From contig NZ_CACVCE010000045.1 in NCBI RefSeq assembly GCF_902729445.1, forward strand, positions 135,656 through 199,655: a DNA stretch of 64,000 nt. Reading direction: 5' to 3'. The DNA comes from Magnetospirillum sp902729445. Lineage in GTDB: Bacteria; Pseudomonadota; Alphaproteobacteria; Rhodospirillales; Magnetospirillaceae. The translations under genes and the position numbers were made by a program. Under the pieces are notes generated by a model. That model made no database searches. It worked only from the letters and a program-made list of their open reading frames with translations, and was not told the origin of the DNA. This document shows, one piece after another, positions 17,684-27,887 of this stretch (position 1 is the stretch's first letter; each line of letters opens with the position of its first letter).

Positions 17684-18844
17684 CTATCCCAGCAGCGCCC
17701 CGGTGACGCCGTTCAGCATCAGCAGGCCGGCGGCCGTGGCCCGCAAGCCGGTGGCGGTGCGGATGACGAAGCCGCCTTGCTCCATGCGGGCCAGGCCGGC
17801 CGGGTCGATCACCTGCCACAGGGACAGGCCGGCGGCGGCGGCGAAGGTGGCCGCGTCGATGCCGGCATTCAGGCGCAGGCCCATCATCACCAGCTCCTCG
17901 GCGCGGGTGCGCGCATCCAGAATCTCTTCCTCGGCGGTGCCGTGACCGTCCTTCTCCACGCCGTCCAGCCAGGCCCCGGGGTCGCGGCGCTGGGCCAGCG
18001 CGGTGTGATCGAGCCGGCCATGGGCGCCGGGCCCGATGCCGACATAATCGCCGCCCCGCCAATAGGTCAGGTTGTGGCGGCTTTCACCGCCCGGGCGGGC
18101 GTGGTTCGACACCTCATAGGCCGGCAGGCCGGCGCCTTCGCACATCTCTTGCGTCAGGCCGTAAAGGGCGGCGGCCTGGTCGTCCTCGGGCAGGACGAAG
18201 TCGCCGCGTTCATAGGCGGGCGCGAAGGCGGTGCCGTCCTCGATGGTCAGCTGATAAAGCGACAGATGGTCGCCGGCCATGGCCAGACCCTGGGCCAGCT
18301 CGGCCGCCCAGTCGGCCGGGGTCTGGCCGGGCCGGGCACAGATCAGGTCGAACGAATAGCGCTCGAACAGGCGGGACGCCAGGCCGACCGCCGCCTTGGC
18401 CTCGGCCGCCGAATGGCCGCGGCCCAGGAAGGCCAGGGCGCGGTCGTCCAGGGCCTGCACCCCGATGGACAGCCGATTGATGCCGGCGGCGCGGAAATCG
18501 GTGAAGCGTCCGGCCTCGGCGGTCGAGGGGTTGGCCTCTAAGGTGATCTCGATGTCGGGGGCGACGGTGAAATGGCCGGCCGCCGCCGCGATGATCGCCG
18601 CGATGGTGGCCGGTTCCATCAGGCTGGGGGTGCCGCCGCCGAAATAGATCGAGGTCAGCCGCCGCCCGGGGGCAAGGCGGGCGAAATGGGCCAGCTCGGT
18701 GACATAGGCCGCCCGCCAGCGACGGTGATCGACCGCCCCCATGGCCCGGCTGTTGAAGTCGCAATAGGGGCATTTCGACAGGCAGAACGGCCAATGGACA
18801 TAAAGGCCAAAAGAATCGGCCGAAATCGCGGTCAGGCCAGACAC
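17684..18844 (-). CDS. hemW: Radical SAM heme chaperone HemW
   Basis: The 386-residue protein has the HemW radical SAM signature CLSKCPYC (CxxxCxxC) near residue 21, followed by the extra cysteine-poor CDFNS segment, the GGGTPSL glycine motif, and the HemW C-terminal domain (NLTYWRGGDYVGIGPGAHGR). HemW transfers heme into respiratory enzymes; older annotations call it coproporphyrinogen III oxidase-like. It overlaps the rdgB end by 13 bp, so hemW follows rph-rdgB in one minus-strand unit. Confidence 0.95.
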   Translation of the reverse strand: MSGLTAISADSFGLYVHWPFCLSKCPYCDFNSRAMGAVDHRRWRAAYVTELAHFARLAPGRRLTSIYFGGGTPSLMEPATIAAIIAAAAGHFTVAPDIEITLEANPSTAEAGRFTDFRAAGINRLSIGVQALDDRALAFLGRGHSAAEAKAAVGLASRLFERYSFDLICARPGQTPADWAAELAQGLAMAGDHLSLYQLTIEDGTAFAPAYERGDFVLPEDDQAAALYGLTQEMCEGAGLPAYEVSNHARPGGESRHNLTYWRGGDYVGIGPGAHGRLDHTALAQRRDPGAWLDGVEKDGHGTAEEEILDARTRAEELVMMGLRLNAGIDAATFAAAAGLSLWQVIDPAGLARMEQGGFVIRTATGLRATAAGLLMLNGVTGALLG

Positions 18845-19425
18845 GCCGCCACCAGCTTGCGGAAGGCGTCGGCGCGGTGGCTGATGGCATGCTTGGCCGC
18901 CGCCTCGATCTCGCCGAAGGTCAAGCTGGCCCCCGTCGGCACGAAAAACGGATCGTAGCCGAAACCATTGTTTCCGCGCGGCGGCCAGCAGATGGCACCC
19001 TCGACGGTGCCTTCGACGGTGACCATTTCGCCGTCCGGCCAGGCGACGCTCAGCGCGCAGACGAAGCGGGCCGAGCGGTCGGGATGGTCGCCCATCTTGT
19101 CGTGCACCAGGGCCATGGCGGCGGCGAAATCCTTGCCCGGTCCGGCCCAGCGCGCCGAATAGATGCCGGGATCGCCGCCCAGCGCATCGACCGCCAGACC
19201 GGAATCGTCGGCCAAGGCCGGCAGGCCGGCAGCCGATGCCGCCGCCTTGGCCTTCAGCTCGGCGTTTTCGACGAAGCTTGAGCCGGTTTCCTCGGGCTCG
19301 GGCAGGCCCAGGGCGCCGGCCGACACCACCTCGACGCCGTATGGCGCCAGCAATTCGCCGATCTCGCGGACCTTGCCCTGGTTGTGGCTGGCGATCACCA
19401 GCTTGCCGGTCAGGCGCCGCGCCAT
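18832..19425 (-). CDS. rdgB: XTP/dITP diphosphatase (RdgB/HAM1)
   Basis: This house-cleaning enzyme hydrolyses non-canonical purine nucleoside triphosphates. Over 197 residues the family order is intact: IASHNQGKVREIGELL at the N-terminus, the metal-binding ADDSGLAVDALGG, PGIYSARWAGPG, and the C-terminal GYDPFFVPTG and SHRADAF. Its start is 4 bp downstream of the rph stop, indicating cotranscription. Confidence 0.96.
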   Translation of the reverse strand: MARRLTGKLVIASHNQGKVREIGELLAPYGVEVVSAGALGLPEPEETGSSFVENAELKAKAAASAAGLPALADDSGLAVDALGGDPGIYSARWAGPGKDFAAAMALVHDKMGDHPDRSARFVCALSVAWPDGEMVTVEGTVEGAICWPPRGNNGFGYDPFFVPTGASLTFGEIEAAAKHAISHRADAFRKLVAACLA

Positions 19426-19429
19426 GGGG

Positions 19430-20146
19430 TTACAGCCCCACCGCGCGCTTCTGGTGCGCCACCAGCTCGGTCACGCCCTTTTCCGCCAGCTCCATCAGCT
19501 CGGCGAACTGGGCGCGGGTGAAGGGGCGTTCCTCGGCGGTGCCCTGGACCTCGACGATGCCGCCCGAGCCGGTCAGCACGAAATTGGCGTCGGCCTGGGC
19601 GTTGGAATCCTCGGGGTAATCCAGGTCCAGCACGGCGGTCCCTTCGAAGATGCCGCAGGAAATGGCCGCAACATGGTCGATCAGCGGCACGGCGGCCAGC
19701 TTGCCGTCGGCCACCAGCTTCTGGAAAGCCAGGTGCAGCGCCACCCAGGCGCCGGTGATCGAGGCGGTGCGGGTGCCGCCATCGGCCTGCAGCACGTCGC
19801 AATCGATCTTGATCTGCATCTCGCCCATGGCGACCAGGTCGGTGACGGCGCGCAAGGACCGGCCGATCAGGCGCTGGATTTCGTGGGTGCGGCCCGATTG
19901 CTTGCCCTTGGCGGCCTCGCGGTCGGTGCGCGAATGGGTCGAACGCGGCAGCATGCCGTATTCGGCGGTGACCCAGCCCTTGCCGGTATTGCGCAGGAAC
20001 GGCGGCACCCGATCTTCCACCGAGGCGGTGCACAGGACGTGGGTATCGCCGAACTTGGCCAGGCACGAGCCCTCGGCATGCTTGGAAAAGCCGGGTTCCA
20101 GGGCGATCGCGCGCAGCTGGTCGAAGGTACGGCCTGACGGTCTCAT
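19430..20146 (-). CDS. rph: Ribonuclease PH
   Basis: RNase PH is a phosphate-dependent 3' exoribonuclease that trims tRNA ends. The 238-residue length is normal. Family features are MRPSGRTFDQLR, GSCLAKFGDTHVLCTASVE, the basic RGWVTAEYGMLPRSTHSR-like stretch, the phosphate site around RTASITGAWVAL, and ELMELAEKGV near the C-terminus. It is divergent from hrcA, an arrangement conserved across alphaproteobacteria. Confidence 0.97.
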   Translation of the reverse strand: MRPSGRTFDQLRAIALEPGFSKHAEGSCLAKFGDTHVLCTASVEDRVPPFLRNTGKGWVTAEYGMLPRSTHSRTDREAAKGKQSGRTHEIQRLIGRSLRAVTDLVAMGEMQIKIDCDVLQADGGTRTASITGAWVALHLAFQKLVADGKLAAVPLIDHVAAISCGIFEGTAVLDLDYPEDSNAQADANFVLTGSGGIVEVQGTAEERPFTRAQFAELMELAEKGVTELVAHQKRAVGL

Positions 20147-20231
20147 CGGTGGGGTGTCCTTGGGTAAGGGGATCGATCTGGGGCGACCCTAAACAAGCGG
20201 CGCGGCGAATGAAACCCCCCAAAGTTGACGG

Positions 20232-21338
20232 ATGGCCGAACCCTCACTAGATTCCGGGCGGATTTCGGCACCCGAGGCCCCCATGATACGCGGCAGGACA
20301 CCGGCGATCACCGAGCTGAACGAACGCTCGCGCGAGATATTTCGCCACATCGTCGATGCCTATGTGCATACCGGCGAACCCATCGGCTCGCGTACGCTGT
20401 CGCGGCGGCTGCCGGCCGGGCTGTCGCCGGCCACCATCCGGAACGTCATGGCCGATCTCGAGGATCTGGGCCTGCTCTATGCGCCGCACACCTCGGCCGG
20501 GCGGCTGCCGACCCAGGCCGGCATGCGGCTGTTCGTCAACGGCCTGCTGGAAGTGGGCGGCCTGGCCGACGAGGAACGCAGCCGGCTCGACGCCCAGGCC
20601 CAGGCCATGGGGCGCAGCGTCGAGCAATTGCTGTCGGAAGCCATCGGCACCCTGTCGGGCCTGTCGCGCTGCGCCGGCATGGTGGTGGCGCCGAAGATGC
20701 AGCGCAATCTCAAGCATCTGGAATTCGTCTGGCTGGGTCGCGGCCGCGCCTTGGTGGTGCTGGTGACCGAGGACGGGTTGGTGGAAAACCGGCTGGTCGA
20801 TCTGCCGGAAGGGGTCGAGCCCCAGGCCCTGGTCGAGGCCACCAACTTCCTCAACCACCGTCTGGCCGGTCATACCCTGGACGAGGTCCGCGAGGACGTG
20901 CTGGCCGAGCTGGAACACCAGCGCCATCAGCTGGACGCCCTGACCAGGCGGGTGGTCGAGGCCGGCCTGGCCACCTGGTCGGGCGACGCCCAGCGCAGCG
21001 CCCTGATCGTGCGCGGCCAGTCGCATTTGTTGGAAGACGTCACCGCCGTCGAGGATCTGGAACGCATTCGCGGGCTGTTCGACGCGTTGGAGACCTCGGA
21101 ACGCTTTCTCGGTATCCTGGAAATGACCACCAAGGCCGAGGGCGTACAAATCTTCATCGGATCGGAAAACGATCTGTTCGGCGTCTCGGGCTGCTCTATG
21201 ATCGTCGCACCTTACCGCGACGCCCGCGAGCAGATCGTCGGCGCCATCGGCGTGATCGGCCCGCAGCGGCTGAATTTCGCCCGCATCATCCCCCTGGTCG
21301 ACTACACGGCAAAAGTGGTCGGCCGCATCATCGGTTAA
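20232..21338 (+). CDS. hrcA: Heat-inducible transcription repressor HrcA
   Basis: HrcA represses heat-shock operons by binding CIRCE operators and needs GroEL for activity. The winged-helix N-terminus is clear (LNERSREIFRHIVDAYVHTG, GSRTLSRRLPAGLSPATIRN), and the family GAF-like region ends in IGVIGPQRLNFARIIPLVDY. The first ATG at 20232 gives 368 residues; the ATG at 20283 has a better Shine-Dalgarno (GAGG) and gives 351 residues, nearer the family norm, so the true start is open. I saw no CIRCE inverted repeat in this window, so the controlled operon (usually groESL) lies elsewhere. grpE follows 14 bp later. Confidence 0.95.
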   Translation: MAEPSLDSGRISAPEAPMIRGRTPAITELNERSREIFRHIVDAYVHTGEPIGSRTLSRRLPAGLSPATIRNVMADLEDLGLLYAPHTSAGRLPTQAGMRLFVNGLLEVGGLADEERSRLDAQAQAMGRSVEQLLSEAIGTLSGLSRCAGMVVAPKMQRNLKHLEFVWLGRGRALVVLVTEDGLVENRLVDLPEGVEPQALVEATNFLNHRLAGHTLDEVREDVLAELEHQRHQLDALTRRVVEAGLATWSGDAQRSALIVRGQSHLLEDVTAVEDLERIRGLFDALETSERFLGILEMTTKAEGVQIFIGSENDLFGVSGCSMIVAPYRDAREQIVGAIGVIGPQRLNFARIIPLVDYTAKVVGRIIG

Positions 21339-21352
21339 GAGAGACGGATTTC

Positions 21353-21952
21353 ATGAGCGAGACCCAGACCCCCGAACAGACCAACCCCGCCCCGGCCGAG
21401 GCCCCCGCCGAGGCTGCCGCCCCCGCCCCGGAAGCCCAGCCGACCGACAAGCTGGCCGAGCTGGAAGCCGAGGTGGCGCGTCTGAAGAACGAGGTTCTCT
21501 ACGCCCGCGCCGACACCGAGAACGTCCGCCGCCGCCTGGAACAGCAGGCCGAGGATCGCGGCAAGTACGCCGTCGGCCAGTTCGCCAAGGACGTTTTGTC
21601 GGTGGCCGACAATCTGCGCCGCGCGCTGGATGCGGTGCCGCCGGCGGCGCGCGAAGGCAACGACATCGCCAACACCCTGACGGTCGGCGTCGAGATGACC
21701 GAGCGCGAGCTGCTGGGCACCTTCGAACGCTACGGCATCCGACAGGTGGCCGCGCTGGGCACCCGCTTCGATCCCAATTTCCATCAGGCGATGATGGAAA
21801 TGGAAGACACCACCCAGCCGGAAGGCACGGTGGTCATGGTGATGCAGCAGGGCTATCAGATTCATGACCGCCTGTTGCGCCCGGCCCTGGTCGCCGTCTC
21901 GAAGGGCGGCCCCAAGACCCCGCCCGGCGAGCAGCTCGACACCAACGTCTAG
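21353..21952 (+). CDS. grpE: Nucleotide exchange factor GrpE
   Basis: GrpE drives ADP release from DnaK. The 199-residue protein has an acidic, Ala/Pro-rich disordered N-terminus (to about residue 30), a long coiled-coil (LAELEAEVARLKNEVLYARA), and the C-terminal beta domain with FDPNFHQAMMEM and VVMVMQQGYQIHDRLLRPA. It is downstream of hrcA as in many alphaproteobacteria; its partners dnaK and dnaJ are 4-6 kb away in the opposite orientation. Confidence 0.97.
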   Translation: MSETQTPEQTNPAPAEAPAEAAAPAPEAQPTDKLAELEAEVARLKNEVLYARADTENVRRRLEQQAEDRGKYAVGQFAKDVLSVADNLRRALDAVPPAAREGNDIANTLTVGVEMTERELLGTFERYGIRQVAALGTRFDPNFHQAMMEMEDTTQPEGTVVMVMQQGYQIHDRLLRPALVAVSKGGPKTPPGEQLDTNV

Positions 21953-21962
21953 GCGGTCCCAC

Positions 21963-23147
21963 ATGGCGTGGCGGCTGGTCTGTGTCCTGCTGTTGCTGGC
22001 CGCCGCCGCCCCGGTGGCGGCGGCCGACCTGGCGCCGCTGACCCGCTTCCACGTCCATTTCACCGATCTGCCCCAGCCCTTCGCGACGCCGTCCAAGGCC
22101 AATCCCGCCGATGTCGTTGCGCGTCCGGAACAGGCGGCCCTCGAGCTGCCGCCGGGTTACGCCGCCACCTTGTTCGCCGACCGGCTGGATCATCCGCGCA
22201 ATCTGCTGGTACTGCCCGACGGCGCGCTGTTGGTGGCCGAGCAGCGGATGGACAAGCTGACCCGCCTGGTCGATGCCGACGGCGACGGAATGGCCGAGAC
22301 CCGTGCCACCTTCGCCACCGGCTTTTCCGAACCGTTCGGCCTGGCCTTCCATGACGGGCAGGTGTGGGTGGCCGACACCAGGGCGGTGTGGCGCGCGGCC
22401 TGGAGCGACGGCCAGGAGCGGGCCGACAGCTGGGTCCAGGTCACCCCGCCCGGCGCCCTGGGCGATGATCGAGGTCATAGTACGCGCTCGCTGGCCATCC
22501 ATCCCGATGGCAGCCGCTTCTATGTCGGCATCGGCTCGCGCGCCAATATCGCCGAGGAAGCGGCGCCGCGCGCCACCGTGCGGGAATTTCGCATCGACGG
22601 CAGCCATGGGCGCACTTTCGCAAGTGGGTTACGCAATCCGGTCGGCCTGGCCTTCCGCCCCGGCAGCAGCGATTTGTGGACAGTGGTCAACGAACGCGAC
22701 GGGTTGGGCGACGAGCTGGTGCCGGATTATCTGGCCCGGCTTGAGGACGGGGCGTTCTTCGGCTGGCCCTATGCCTATATCGGCCCCAATCCGCAGCCAG
22801 GTTTTGCAAGCCGGGCGCCCGGTCTGGTGGTGAAAAGCCGGGTGCCGGACGTCCTGTTTCGCGCCCATTCGGCGCCGCTGGGGCTGGCCTTCGCCGACGG
22901 GTTCGCCTATGTCGCCCTGCACGGGTCGTGGAACCGGTCCGAGCCGATCGGCACTGTCGTCGCCCGGGTTCCCTTCGTCAACGACCACCCGCTGGGTCCA
23001 TACGAGGTGTTCGCCTCGGGCTTCATGGTGGCGCCCGGCAAGGTGTGGGGCCGGCCGGTCGGCCTGGCCTTCGGCCCCGACGGCGCCCTGTATGTGGCCG
23101 ACGATGCCGGCCGCACGGTGTGGAAGATCACCCAAAGCGCGCCATAA
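21963..23147 (+). CDS. PQQ-dependent sugar dehydrogenase-like protein (L-sorbosone dehydrogenase family)
   Basis: The ATG at 21963, ten bases after the grpE stop, gives 394 residues starting with a signal peptide (LVCVLLLLAAAAPVAAA), so the protein is periplasmic. The six-bladed propeller can be followed from LDHPRNLLVLPDGALLVAEQ through GLRNPVGLAFRPGSSDLWTV to VGLAFGPDGALYVADDAGR. This family is annotated as PQQ-dependent aldose/sorbosone dehydrogenase, but many members have unknown substrates. No heme-c motif is present, so electrons would leave through another carrier. Confidence 0.8.
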   Translation: MAWRLVCVLLLLAAAAPVAAADLAPLTRFHVHFTDLPQPFATPSKANPADVVARPEQAALELPPGYAATLFADRLDHPRNLLVLPDGALLVAEQRMDKLTRLVDADGDGMAETRATFATGFSEPFGLAFHDGQVWVADTRAVWRAAWSDGQERADSWVQVTPPGALGDDRGHSTRSLAIHPDGSRFYVGIGSRANIAEEAAPRATVREFRIDGSHGRTFASGLRNPVGLAFRPGSSDLWTVVNERDGLGDELVPDYLARLEDGAFFGWPYAYIGPNPQPGFASRAPGLVVKSRVPDVLFRAHSAPLGLAFADGFAYVALHGSWNRSEPIGTVVARVPFVNDHPLGPYEVFASGFMVAPGKVWGRPVGLAFGPDGALYVADDAGRTVWKITQSAP

Positions 23148-23160
23148 CCCCGCGCGGCGC

Positions 23161-23958
23161 CTATAACCCCAACACGTCGCGCATGGAATAAAGGCCGGGC
23201 TTGGCCGATCCCGCCCAGCGGGCGGCGCGCACCGCGCCCTTGGCGAACACCGCGCGGCTGGCGGCCTTGTGGGTCAGCTCGACGCGCTCTTCCTCGGCGG
23301 CGAACATCACCGTGTGGTCGCCGACCACGTCGCCGCCGCGCAGGGTGGCGAAGCCGATCTCGCCCTTGGGGCGCGCCCCGGTATGGCCGTCGCGGGACTT
23401 GCACCACACCTGATCCAGCGCGACGCCGCGCCCCTTGGCTGCCGACCGGCCCAGGCCCAGGGCGGTGCCCGACGGCGCGTCGACCTTGCGCCGATGATGC
23501 ATCTCGACAATTTCGATATCGTAATCATCCCCCAGGATGGCGGCGGCCCGCTCGGTCAGGGCCATCAGCAGATTGACGCCGACGCTGAAATTGGGGGCAT
23601 AGATGATGGTGGTCTTGCGGGCGGCCTGGGCCAGGACGGCCTCGTCTTCCTTGGTCAATCCGGTGGTGCCGACCACCAGGATCTTGCCCAGTTCGGCGGC
23701 CAGCGCCGCATGGGCCACGGTGGCGGCCGGCGCGGTGAAGTCGATGATGGCGTCGCAGGCGGCGAACAGCGCCTTGGCATCTTGGCCTACGGTCAGGCCC
23801 AGGGGCGCGCGGCCCAGCAGAGTGCCCAGATCCTGGCCGGCCTGGTCCGAGCCGGGGCGGTCGGTGCCGCCGGCAAGCTGGCAGCCCGGGGCCTCCAGCA
23901 CCGCATTCATCAACATCCGCCCCATGCGGCCGGCGCAGCCGACGATTCCGATCTTCAT
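23161..23958 (-). CDS. dapB: 4-hydroxy-tetrahydrodipicolinate reductase
   Basis: DapB makes tetrahydrodipicolinate with NAD(P)H in lysine and diaminopimelate synthesis. The ATG at 23958 is chosen over 23976 because it starts directly at MKIGIVGCAGRMGRML, the Rossmann loop. The catalytic EMHHRRKVDAPSGTA motif and DFTAPAATVAHA are present; length 265. It is normally next to dnaJ in alphaproteobacteria, but here a ccdAB cassette sits between them, 14 bp upstream. Confidence 0.96.
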   Translation of the reverse strand: MKIGIVGCAGRMGRMLMNAVLEAPGCQLAGGTDRPGSDQAGQDLGTLLGRAPLGLTVGQDAKALFAACDAIIDFTAPAATVAHAALAAELGKILVVGTTGLTKEDEAVLAQAARKTTIIYAPNFSVGVNLLMALTERAAAILGDDYDIEIVEMHHRRKVDAPSGTALGLGRSAAKGRGVALDQVWCKSRDGHTGARPKGEIGFATLRGGDVVGDHTVMFAAEEERVELTHKAASRAVFAKGAVRAARWAGSAKPGLYSMRDVLGL

Positions 23959-23972
23959 GATGTGCCTTACCT

Positions 23973-24266
23973 TCAAATGCCGGTGAACAGGAAATCCAGG
24001 GCGTTGATGATATCCGAACGATGGGCATCGACAGAGCCGACGCGGCGTCCGATCCGGTCCTTGGTCACCGCCGCCAGATGGTTGGTCACCAGGACGTACG
24101 GACTATCGTCGAGCAGGCAGACCGGGTGTAAATGGCGGGCGGGGACCGGCCAGTCCTCCGCCGGGACCAGTGGCGCGGCCACAACCACGTTGAGCTCGCC
24201 GATCATGTCCGATTGCAAGATCACCAGCAGCGGCCCCGAGGATTGATGGACGTCGAACTGGTGCAT
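23973..24266 (-). CDS. ccdB: CcdB family toxin
   Basis: CcdB toxins poison DNA gyrase by trapping its GyrA-DNA complex. The start is the ATG at 24266 (MHQFDVHQSS), which overlaps the antitoxin stop, giving 97 residues, close to the 101 of plasmid F CcdB. Recognisable segments are LLVILQSDMIGELNVVVAAP, LHPVCLLDDSPYVLVTNHLA and the C-terminal RSDIINALDFLFTGI. In F CcdB the last three residues W-G-I are key to gyrase killing; this ends F-T-G-I, so the final Gly-Ile is kept while Trp is replaced. Confidence 0.93.
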   Translation of the reverse strand: MHQFDVHQSSGPLLVILQSDMIGELNVVVAAPLVPAEDWPVPARHLHPVCLLDDSPYVLVTNHLAAVTKDRIGRRVGSVDAHRSDIINALDFLFTGI

Positions 24267-24511
24267 CAGAACATCCGAAGCCCGTCGCTCCACATGCCAT
24301 GCCGCTCGACATGGCGGTTGTGTGCCTCAATGGCCTCGCGGTTCTCCTCGCTCCACGCCTTGCTCCTGGCCTCGCGCACCAGTTGGGCCAATTGGCCCTC
24401 CAAGGCCTGGCTCAGATTGATGCCCAAGTCCTTGGCCTGGGCCAGCAGGTCCTGGTTGACGCTGACGTTGCACGCCTTCTTGGGCGCCTTGGGATCGAAC
24501 AGGGCGTTCAT
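24266..24511 (-). CDS. ccdA: CcdA family antitoxin
   Basis: The 81-residue antitoxin has an N-terminal ribbon-helix-helix part (KKACNVSVNQDLLAQAKDLG and following) for operator binding and a C-terminal acidic/aromatic tail (SEENREAIEAHNRHVERHG) that wraps the toxin. Its stop overlaps the ccdB start by one base, the usual translational coupling. It starts 59 bp downstream of the dnaJ stop. Operator sites for autorepression would be expected in that gap. Confidence 0.93.
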   Translation of the reverse strand: MNALFDPKAPKKACNVSVNQDLLAQAKDLGINLSQALEGQLAQLVREARSKAWSEENREAIEAHNRHVERHGMWSDGLRMF

Positions 24512-24570
24512 GGCGAAACCTCATGGTCCATGCGCATACCATATACGCATGGCGTCGCCAGCGGCAAGTC

Positions 24571-25731
24571 CTACTCGGTCAGATCCTTCCACAGCTCCTT
24601 GACCTTCGAGAAGAAGCCGTGGGATTCCGGGCTGTGCTTGGCGGTGTCGTCGTCGCCGGCACGATCGAACTCCTCCAGCAGCTCGCGCTGGCGGGCGGTC
24701 AGGTTGACCGGGATCTCGACCATCGCCTGGATGAACATGTCGCCGCGGGCCGGGCTGCGCAGCACGCTCATGCCCTTGTTCTTCAGGCGGAACTGGTTGC
24801 CGGTCTGGGTGCCGGCCGGGATCGACACCTTGGTCATGGTGCCCTCGATGGTCGGCACCTCGATCGAGCCGCCCAGCGCCGCCACCGTCATCGGAATCGG
24901 CACCCGGCAATAGATGTTGGCGCCGTCGCGCTGGAACAGGCGATGCGCCCGGATCGCCAGGAACAGGTAAAGGTCGCCCGGCGGCGAGCCGCGCATGCCG
25001 GCCTCGCCCTCGCCGGCCAGGCGGATGCGGGTGCCGTCCTCGACGCCCGGCGGGATGGTGACGTTCAGGGTCTTGTCCTTGCGGACCCGCCCGGCGCCCG
25101 AGCACACCCGGCAGGGGTCCTTGATCACCCGGCCCATGCCCTGGCAGGTCGGGCAGGTGCGTTCGATGGTGAAGAAACCCTGCTGGGCGCGGACCTTGCC
25201 GGCGCCGTGACAGGTGATGCAGGCCACCGGCTGGGCGCCGTCCTTGCCGCCGGTACCCTGGCAGGCATCGCACGGGGCCGAGGACGGCACGGTGACGGTG
25301 GCCGCCTTGCCGGCATAGGCCTCTTCCAGGCTGATTTCCATGTTGAAGCGCAGATCGGCGCCGCGGCCTTGCGACTGGCCGCGCCGGCCGCCGCCCATGA
25401 ACTCGCCGAACATCTCCTCGAACAGGTCCGAGAAGCCGCCGCCGCCGCCGCCGCCGCCGCCGAAATCGAAGCCACCGAAGCCGCCGCCCGGGCCGCCGCG
25501 TCCGCCCTCGAAGGCGGCGTGGCCGAAGCGGTCATAGGCGGCCCGCTTCTGCTCGTCCTTCAAGACGTCATAGGCTTCGTTCAGTTCCTTGAACTTGTCG
25601 GCGGCCGACGGATCATCCGGGTTGCGATCCGGGTGATAGAGCATCGCCAGCTTGCGATAGGCCTTCTTCAGATCGTCCGCCGAGGCGCCCTTCTCGGCGC
25701 CCAGAACCTCGTAATAATCGCGCTTGCTCAT
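24571..25731 (-). CDS. dnaJ: Chaperone protein DnaJ
   Basis: DnaJ is the J-domain co-chaperone of DnaK. Over 386 residues it shows the J domain with the HPD motif (LYHPDRNPDD), an unusually long Gly/Phe region with a run of nine glycines, four zinc CxxCxGxG repeats (CDACQGTG, CITCHGAG, CPTCQGMG, CRVCSGAG), and the C-terminal substrate domains. It lies 67 bp downstream of dnaK, separated by a hairpin. Confidence 0.97.
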   Translation of the reverse strand: MSKRDYYEVLGAEKGASADDLKKAYRKLAMLYHPDRNPDDPSAADKFKELNEAYDVLKDEQKRAAYDRFGHAAFEGGRGGPGGGFGGFDFGGGGGGGGGFSDLFEEMFGEFMGGGRRGQSQGRGADLRFNMEISLEEAYAGKAATVTVPSSAPCDACQGTGGKDGAQPVACITCHGAGKVRAQQGFFTIERTCPTCQGMGRVIKDPCRVCSGAGRVRKDKTLNVTIPPGVEDGTRIRLAGEGEAGMRGSPPGDLYLFLAIRAHRLFQRDGANIYCRVPIPMTVAALGGSIEVPTIEGTMTKVSIPAGTQTGNQFRLKNKGMSVLRSPARGDMFIQAMVEIPVNLTARQRELLEEFDRAGDDDTAKHSPESHGFFSKVKELWKDLTE

Positions 25732-25758
25732 GCCGCCCGCCGCCGCCTTCTGTCAGGG

Positions 25759-25789
25759 CCGCCATCCCGGCCAAGGACCGGGATGGCGG
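25759..25789 (-). promoter_or_regulatory. dnaK-dnaJ intercistronic hairpin
   Basis: A perfect 12-bp stem (25759-25770 with 25778-25789) with a 7-base loop sits between the dnaK stop and the dnaJ start. It has no T run, so it is not a normal intrinsic terminator. It may protect the dnaK message or lower dnaJ expression relative to dnaK. Confidence 0.6.
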
Positions 25790-25798
25790 GGGTCCCTC

Positions 25799-27721
<1,923 letters not shown>

Positions 27722-27813
27722 GTCGTCCTCTCGCGCTCAGGCCGCCTTGATGCGGTCCGAAAAATCCGGCGGCGTCCGCCCGACGGGAATGGGGGGACGC
27801 CTTCTCGCGCCTT

Positions 27814-27841
27814 ATATAGGGTGGGGATGGAAGCCTGCAAC
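27814..27841 (-). promoter_or_regulatory. Predicted RpoH (sigma-32) promoter of dnaK
   Basis: On the minus strand GTTG (27838-27841), exactly 17 bases, then CCTATAT (27814-27820) match the alphaproteobacterial sigma-32 pattern CTTG-N17/18-CCTATNT with one mismatch. The position, about 95 bp before the dnaK start codon, suits heat-shock control of dnaKJ. Confidence 0.7.
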
Positions 27842-27887
27842 AATGCAAATCCTTGCCAGGCCGCAAAGGCTTGCCGACAATCGGCAA

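Noticed and set aside
20147..20231. Possible sigma-32 promoter for hrcA (CTTG at 20159)
   Set aside because: The -10-like CCTAAAC is 25 bases away, too far, and lacks the CTATAT core.
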